Shown one piece after another: positions 14,099 to 18,530 of a stretch of DNA of 18,530 nt; position 1 is the first letter of the stretch, and each line of letters opens with the position of its first letter. Both the position numbers and the translations under genes were made by a program. The stretch comes from an uncultured Clostridia bacterium (lineage in GTDB: Bacteria; Bacillota; Clostridia; RUG12999). The notes beneath the pieces were generated by a model. The model saw nothing but the letters and a program-made list of their open reading frames with translations. It ran no database searches and was not told the origin of the DNA. Location of the stretch: positions 1 to 18,530 of the forward strand of contig CALLNG010000408.1 in NCBI GenBank assembly GCA_938005345.1, written 5' to 3'.

Positions 14099-14773
14099 TT
14101 AGCGGATGGTGAGCCACGACAGAAAATAGCCAAAAGAACCTGTCATGATAAACACGCCGACAATGATTAAAAAGATTCCGCTGATACGGTTAATCAGGGT
14201 ATAATGCCGTTTGACCCAATCAAACGTACTTTTTAGCTGGGCAATCAACACGGCCGAAAGAAGGAATGGCAGGCCAAGACCGGCAGAAAAACACAGGAGC
14301 ATCAAAATGCCATGCAGCGTTTCACCACTGGTAGCGGCAGTAAGTAATGCAGTACCTAAAAATGTACCAATACAAGGCGTCCAGCTAATAGAAAACAGGA
14401 TGCCAAACAGGGCGGCAGACCAAAATCCGAGCGGTTTGGACTGTATTCGCCCGCCATAGCTGCGGTTCATCCAGGGAAGGTGGATTACTTCCATAAAATT
14501 AAGCCCAAACAGGATGATAAGCGCACCGCATATAAAATTGAATATTGTGTGGTGCTGCTTGAGAAAGGAACCAACTGTTCCTGCAAAGGCACCGAGCAGT
14601 AAAAACAGCACAGTAAATCCGCAAACAAACCCTAATGCATTACGCAGTGTCTTGCGGGAAGAGGGTTCACTGCCATGGCCTGCAAAATAGCTAACATAGA
14701 TAGGAAGCATGGGTAACAGACATGGCGAAATAAAGGTAATTAGCCCTTCTAAAAAAAGAATGATGTATTGCAT
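14099..14773 (-). CDS. ccdA: CcdA-type thiol-disulfide transmembrane electron carrier
   Basis: A 224-residue integral membrane protein with about six membrane segments. It moves reducing equivalents across the membrane to extracytoplasmic thioredoxin-like proteins. The two redox cysteines are in conserved proline motifs: Cys18 (FISPCLLPMLP) and Cys134 (SWTPCIGTFLG). The start ATG 14773 has AGGAGG 6 nt upstream. It follows the ABC exporter gene by 21 nt and precedes the TlpA-type partner by 19 nt, so all four are probably co-transcribed from the promoter near 18330. Confidence 0.9.
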   Translation of the reverse strand: MQYIILFLEGLITFISPCLLPMLPIYVSYFAGHGSEPSSRKTLRNALGFVCGFTVLFLLLGAFAGTVGSFLKQHHTIFNFICGALIILFGLNFMEVIHLPWMNRSYGGRIQSKPLGFWSAALFGILFSISWTPCIGTFLGTALLTAATSGETLHGILMLLCFSAGLGLPFLLSAVLIAQLKSTFDWVKRHYTLINRISGIFLIIVGVFIMTGSFGYFLSWLTIR

Positions 14774-14794
14774 ATGATTCCTCCTGATGGTACA

Positions 14795-16540
14795 TTACAA
14801 GCTGTCGCTCGGAGCAAATTGGCTTTCATACAGCGTTTTATAAAAACCGTTTTGCTTCAGTAGGGAATCGTGGGTTCCTTGTTCCACGATATGACCGTCC
14901 TTCATGACCAAAATGACATCTGCCTCACGGATGGTGGAAAGACGGTGTGCCACAATAAAACTGGTGCGTCCCTGCATCATGTGTTCAAATGCCTGCTGTA
15001 CCAAAATTTCAGTCCGCGTATCAATGTTGCTGGTGGCTTCATCCAAAATGAGAATGGTGGGATTCATTAACATGACCCGGGCAATACACAGCAATTGCCG
15101 CTGCCCTTGGGATAGGTTGCTGCCGGCATCCGCAACTACTGTATCATAACCGAGGCGCAGACGACGAATAAAGCTGTGCGCATGTGCTGCTTTTGCCGCA
15201 CGAATGATTTCTTCCTCCGTGGCATCCGGTTTTCCATAGGCAATATTTTCCCGGATGGTTCCGGAAAACAGCCAGGACTCCTGCAAAACCATGCCATAAC
15301 AGCTACGCAAACTATCCCGTGTAACAGTCCGAATATCGGTGCCATCTACACAAATGGAACCGGAACTAATATCATAAAACCGCATGAGCAAATTAATCAG
15401 GGTTGTCTTGCCGCAGCCGGTTGGCCCCACCAGGGCAATGCGGTTACCTGGGTGGACCAGTAGCTGTAAATCTTCAATGAGCGGCCGATCTGGCGAGTAG
15501 GAAAAGGATACATGATTTAGCGCGACTGCGCCTTGGCATTGGGATTTATCCAAAATTCCTGGGGCATCGGGTAATTCGGAAGGCTCGTCCAGCACAGCGA
15601 AAACACGCTGCGCAGAAGCAAAGGCACTTTGCAGCTGGGAGATAATGGCGGTAATTTCGTTGAACGGTTTGGTATATTGATTGGCATAGCTAAGAAACAT
15701 GGAAATTTGCCCAACAGTCAAGTTCCCACTTATGGCGCTTAGCGCACCCGCAAGGCCAACACCCGCATAGACAATTGAATTAACAAAACGCGTGCAGGGA
15801 TTGGAAAGGGAAGAGAAAAACTGCGCTTTTTGGCCATGCGTATATAGTGTTTGGTTCATTTTGCGAAACTCGCTGATAGACTGAGATTCATAGCCAAAGC
15901 TTTTGACAAGAGTTTGGTTGCCTACCATTTCTTCAATATATCCGGACAGGTTTCCTTGCGTTTCCATTTGGCGGCGAAAATGCTTATAGGAATTTTTGGC
16001 GATAAAGGCTGCAACAAATAGGGACAGTGGTGTGAGCAAGATGACAACCAGCGCGACAAATAGGTTGGCGCGCACCATAAAAAAGATGGTACCAACAATG
16101 GTCAACACACCAGTAAATAACTGCGTTGTACCTTGCAGTAAGCCTTCCGAGATCTGGTCGATGTCGTTGACAGCGCGGCTGATAATATCTCCGTGTGGCA
16201 TGCGGTCTATATATTTCAGCGGAACTACGCTGAGTTTACGAAACATTTGGATGCGCAAATCTTTTACCGTACGGTAGGTAATGATATTGGTAAAATAACT
16301 CATCAGCCATTGAAAGACTGCATATCCAGCAATCGCACCAGCGAGCTGCAGCAGAATAGGTGGCAGTTTCCTAAATTGGACTTGTCCCGGCCCGATGATG
16401 AGGTCTACTGCATCGCCGATCAAAACGGGAACCAGCAGGGAGAGAGAGACGCTTAGAAATGCACAGATAAACGCAAGCAAAATTTGGGGCGTATAGGGCT
16501 TAGTAAAGCGCAGCAAGCGCCGCAAAACAGTTTTATACAT
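14795..16540 (-). CDS. Heterodimeric ABC exporter, canonical (catalytic) subunit
   Basis: A 581-residue half-transporter: six membrane helices in residues 1-320 and an ATPase domain in 340-575. Walker A is GPTGCGKTT near 371-379, the Q-loop is in YGMVLQES, and the signature is NLSQGQRQ (LSQGQ in place of LSGGQ). Walker B ends in ILILDEATSNID with the catalytic Glu, and the switch His is in IVAHRLSTI, so this is the active half. I chose ATG 16540, because AGGAGG lies 9 nt upstream and the product then starts MYKTVLRRLL. It overlaps the end of the partner gene by 8 nt. The pair resembles BmrC/BmrD (YheI/YheH) and LmrC/LmrD multidrug exporters. The substrate is unknown. Confidence 0.9.
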   Translation of the reverse strand: MYKTVLRRLLRFTKPYTPQILLAFICAFLSVSLSLLVPVLIGDAVDLIIGPGQVQFRKLPPILLQLAGAIAGYAVFQWLMSYFTNIITYRTVKDLRIQMFRKLSVVPLKYIDRMPHGDIISRAVNDIDQISEGLLQGTTQLFTGVLTIVGTIFFMVRANLFVALVVILLTPLSLFVAAFIAKNSYKHFRRQMETQGNLSGYIEEMVGNQTLVKSFGYESQSISEFRKMNQTLYTHGQKAQFFSSLSNPCTRFVNSIVYAGVGLAGALSAISGNLTVGQISMFLSYANQYTKPFNEITAIISQLQSAFASAQRVFAVLDEPSELPDAPGILDKSQCQGAVALNHVSFSYSPDRPLIEDLQLLVHPGNRIALVGPTGCGKTTLINLLMRFYDISSGSICVDGTDIRTVTRDSLRSCYGMVLQESWLFSGTIRENIAYGKPDATEEEIIRAAKAAHAHSFIRRLRLGYDTVVADAGSNLSQGQRQLLCIARVMLMNPTILILDEATSNIDTRTEILVQQAFEHMMQGRTSFIVAHRLSTIREADVILVMKDGHIVEQGTHDSLLKQNGFYKTLYESQFAPSDSL

Positions 16541-18278
16541 GGGATTCCACCTCCTGTGCAGAATGTTGGGACATACAAATTTCACGGTAGACACTGCAAT
16601 GTCGCAGCAATTCAACATGGGTGCCGATACCCGCAAGTTGGCCGTCATCTAATACCACGATTTTGTCTGCATAGCGGATGGAACTGACACGTTGGGAGAC
16701 CAAAAAAACTGTTGCATTTTTTACGTCACGGCGAAGCGCCTGGCGCAAGGCGGCATCCGTGGCATAATCTAGAGCGCTGGCACTATCGTCTAAAATTAGT
16801 ATGTCCGGTTTACCGACTAAAGCACGGGCAATGGTGAGACGTTGTTTTTGACCGCCGGATAGATTTTGGCCGCCTTGGCGTATTTCAAACTGTAACCCGC
16901 CTGGCTTGCTTTCCACGAATTCAGCGGCCTGGGCGGTCCGGAGCGCGTCCCAGAGCGCGGCATCATCCGCAGATTTATCACCCCAACGCAAATTTTCTGC
17001 TATCGTGCCAGACACGACAGCAGACTTTTGCGGTGCAATGCCAATCATTGCACGCAGCTGGGACAGGGGAAAATCTTGAATTGGTTTGCCGCAAAGCAAC
17101 ACCTCGCCGCGGTTAACATCGTAAAACCGTGGAATCAGTTGTATTAAGGTAGATTTTCCGCTTCCTGTTCCGCCGATAATACCAATGGTTTCCCCTTTAT
17201 TGATTTGCAGTGAGATATCCTGCAATGCATATTCTTCATTGTCATAATAGGAAAAGAAAACATGGCGGAACTCAAGAAATGGCTGTGTGCTTTCGGGAGG
17301 GAGGGAGACAGGCGTACTGGCATTGTCTGTAATGGAAGGCTCTGTTTCCAAAACTTCATTCACGCGGGAAGCAGATGCAGAGGCTTTGGTAAAGGTGACA
17401 ACTAAGTTTGCCACAACAACCAGCGCCAGTAGCACCTGTGTCATATAATTGATAAAGGCAATGATTTCTCCCTGCGTCAGCGTCCCTACCTGGACCTGCA
17501 ACCCGCCGCACCAAATAATCACAATAATGGCTAGGTTCATAATAGCATAGGTTAAAGGATTGAGCAGGGCGGAAAGCCGCCCGACATTGACTGAGGTTTC
17601 AGCAAGGTCATCGCTTGCCTCAGAAAAACGCGCCTGTTCGTGAGCCTGCTTGGAAAAAGCACGAATTACACGTGCACCTTCCAGATTTTCACGAACTATC
17701 AGAGAAATACGGTCTAGTTTTTTCTGGATTGTTTTGAAAAAGGGAACAGACCGGCTCATAATCCAATATAATACAAAGGCAATCAGTGGCATAACCACCA
17801 TAAACACAATGGAGAGTTTTAGATCGATGAACATAGCCATAAAAACTGCTCCAACCGCAAGAAAAGGCGCACGGATTACCAAGCGGATGAGCATAGCGAC
17901 CGCAAGTTGGAGCTGGTTGACATCGTTTGTCAAGCGGGTGATGAGAGAAGGGGTGCCAAAACGGTCTAGCTCCCGGTGGGAAAATTGGTTAATTTTTTCA
18001 AATATCCGGTTGCGCATGGCAGTGCCAACTCCCTGTGAGGCAATGGAGGCCAAGTATTGGCACACCAGCGCGCACGACAAGCTGACAATACTAATTAACA
18101 GCAATAATCCTCCCATTCGGATAACATAATTGGTATCGCGCGAAGCGATACCAATGTCAATGATGTTTACCATCACAAGAGGTACAATAAGTTCTAAAAT
18201 CGCTTCTGACAGTTTGAACAACGGACCGAATAAAACCTGTTTCCAGTAGTCTTTTAAAAAATATGCTAATTTTCTCAT
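16533..18278 (-). CDS. Heterodimeric ABC exporter, degenerate subunit
   Basis: A 581-residue half-transporter: membrane domain in residues 1-310, ATPase in 335-570. Walker A is GGTGSGKST near 369-377 and the signature LSGGQKQR is intact. The Walker B catalytic Glu is replaced by Asp (ILILDDSASALD) and the switch His by Gln (FLVSQRVSSI). This is the pattern of the non-hydrolytic half of heterodimeric exporters (BmrC/TM287-like), so it needs the partner encoded just downstream. I chose the second ATG (18278), giving MRKLAYFLKDYW as in relatives; the ATG at 18293 is also possible, and neither has a strong ribosome site. A TTGACA/TATAAT promoter lies 40-70 nt upstream. Confidence 0.88.
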   Translation of the reverse strand: MRKLAYFLKDYWKQVLFGPLFKLSEAILELIVPLVMVNIIDIGIASRDTNYVIRMGGLLLLISIVSLSCALVCQYLASIASQGVGTAMRNRIFEKINQFSHRELDRFGTPSLITRLTNDVNQLQLAVAMLIRLVIRAPFLAVGAVFMAMFIDLKLSIVFMVVMPLIAFVLYWIMSRSVPFFKTIQKKLDRISLIVRENLEGARVIRAFSKQAHEQARFSEASDDLAETSVNVGRLSALLNPLTYAIMNLAIIVIIWCGGLQVQVGTLTQGEIIAFINYMTQVLLALVVVANLVVTFTKASASASRVNEVLETEPSITDNASTPVSLPPESTQPFLEFRHVFFSYYDNEEYALQDISLQINKGETIGIIGGTGSGKSTLIQLIPRFYDVNRGEVLLCGKPIQDFPLSQLRAMIGIAPQKSAVVSGTIAENLRWGDKSADDAALWDALRTAQAAEFVESKPGGLQFEIRQGGQNLSGGQKQRLTIARALVGKPDILILDDSASALDYATDAALRQALRRDVKNATVFLVSQRVSSIRYADKIVVLDDGQLAGIGTHVELLRHCSVYREICMSQHSAQEVESHV

Positions 18279-18316
18279 GTAAGCCCATCCCATCTTGTAA
18301 AAGTTACTATGTCTCT

Positions 18317-18346
18317 ATTATAGGATATGGTTCCCAAGTTTGTCAA
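18317..18346 (-). promoter_or_regulatory. Sigma-A promoter of the ABC exporter-ccdA-tlpA operon
   Basis: On the minus strand TTGACA (18346-18341), 18 nt, TATAAT (18322-18317). Both boxes are exact consensus; the spacer is 1 nt longer than ideal. No regulator gene or obvious operator is adjacent. Confidence 0.75.
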
Positions 18347-18380
18347 CAAAAAAGAAGATATAAAATGGAATCTATCAAAA

Positions 18381-18419
18381 AACAAAAAAAGCGTACTGCT
18401 AGAAAGCAGTCCGCTTCTT
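18381..18419 (-). terminator. Terminator of the gene entering from the right edge
   Basis: On the minus strand GCGGACTGC (18414-18406) pairs with GCAGTACGC (18399-18391) with one mismatch and a 6-nt loop. It is followed by TTTTTTTGTTTTTTG. Confidence 0.8.
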
Positions 18420-18430
18420 AGATTTGCTTT

Positions 18431-18530
18431 TCAGACCTGGTGCCCTGCTTCTTCTTGCTGCATGTGCTCTTTGGCATATTTCAGTTTCGTAGCCATACCG
18501 CCGCGGATGTGGCGTTCCTGTTTGTTCACG
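18431..18530 (-). CDS. C-terminal end of an unrecognised protein (33 codons; starts outside the window)
   Basis: The minus strand is open from the window edge to TGA 18433-18431. It reads VNKQERHIRGGMATKLKYAK followed by EHMQQEEAGHQV. The basic stretch and the Gln/Glu tail do not let me name a family. The terminator just downstream supports a real gene end. Confidence 0.6.
   Translation of the reverse strand, partial: VNKQERHIRGGMATKLKYAKEHMQQEEAGHQV

Noticed and set aside
14080..14133. Longer start of the TlpA-type gene inside ccdA
   Set aside because: It would put 18 polar residues before the membrane anchor and has no ribosome site; ATG 14079 has AAAGGAG.
1..18530. CRISPR arrays, tRNA/rRNA genes, insertion-sequence transposases, known riboswitches
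   Set aside because: No regularly spaced repeats, cloverleaf-like RNA, transposase-like frames or recognisable aptamer motifs were seen on either strand by eye.

Overview
The window looks like the chromosome of an endospore-forming member of the Firmicutes, most likely class Clostridia. The evidence is a set of sporulation genes (spoVG, bofA, spoIVA, the tail of a cotJC spore-coat gene), strong AGGAGG-type ribosome sites, many TTG/GTG starts and near-consensus sigma-A promoters. Genus cannot be told from this stretch. The left part (about 1-5150) is visibly richer in A/T than the right part.

Left part (1-5150). A uronate-catabolism operon on the minus strand, uxaB-uxaA (uxaA runs off the window edge), is divergent from an AraC-type regulator. 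After about 425 bases with no convincing gene comes a two-gene unit on the plus strand: a 47-residue TTG-start ORF and a full-length 522-residue large serine recombinase. Some 55 bp after the recombinase stop, the sequence enters the last 53 codons of cotJC (manganese-catalase-type coat protein), in frame and with its own stop and hairpin, but without the N-terminal three quarters. This is the layout expected at one end of an intervening element inserted in a sporulation gene, as skin in sigK or SPbeta in spsM. A sigma-E-like promoter upstream of the small ORF fits mother-cell expression of the recombinase. The 5' half of cotJC is not in the window, so the element must extend left past position 1, or the gene is a dead remnant. 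This is the most interesting signal here.

Middle (5430-12200). spoVG and bofA converge on a shared bidirectional terminator. Then come a 104-residue small membrane protein with a textbook promoter, a short QueG-like iron-sulfur protein, a Mn-type superoxide dismutase (minus strand) divergent from DNA polymerase IV with a 15-bp palindrome between them, a CYTH-domain protein with a 71-residue companion (minus strand), and divergent from these spoIVA behind a sigma-E-like promoter. Most units end in clear hairpin terminators.

Right part (12200-18530). Everything is on the minus strand: a heterodimeric ABC exporter (one degenerate, one canonical ATPase), then ccdA and a tlpA/resA-type thioredoxin (a thiol-redox pair), then two tandem flavodoxin-like oxidoreductase genes that are both broken by several independent lesions. 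The last 100 bases hold the 3' end of an unrecognised gene and its terminator.
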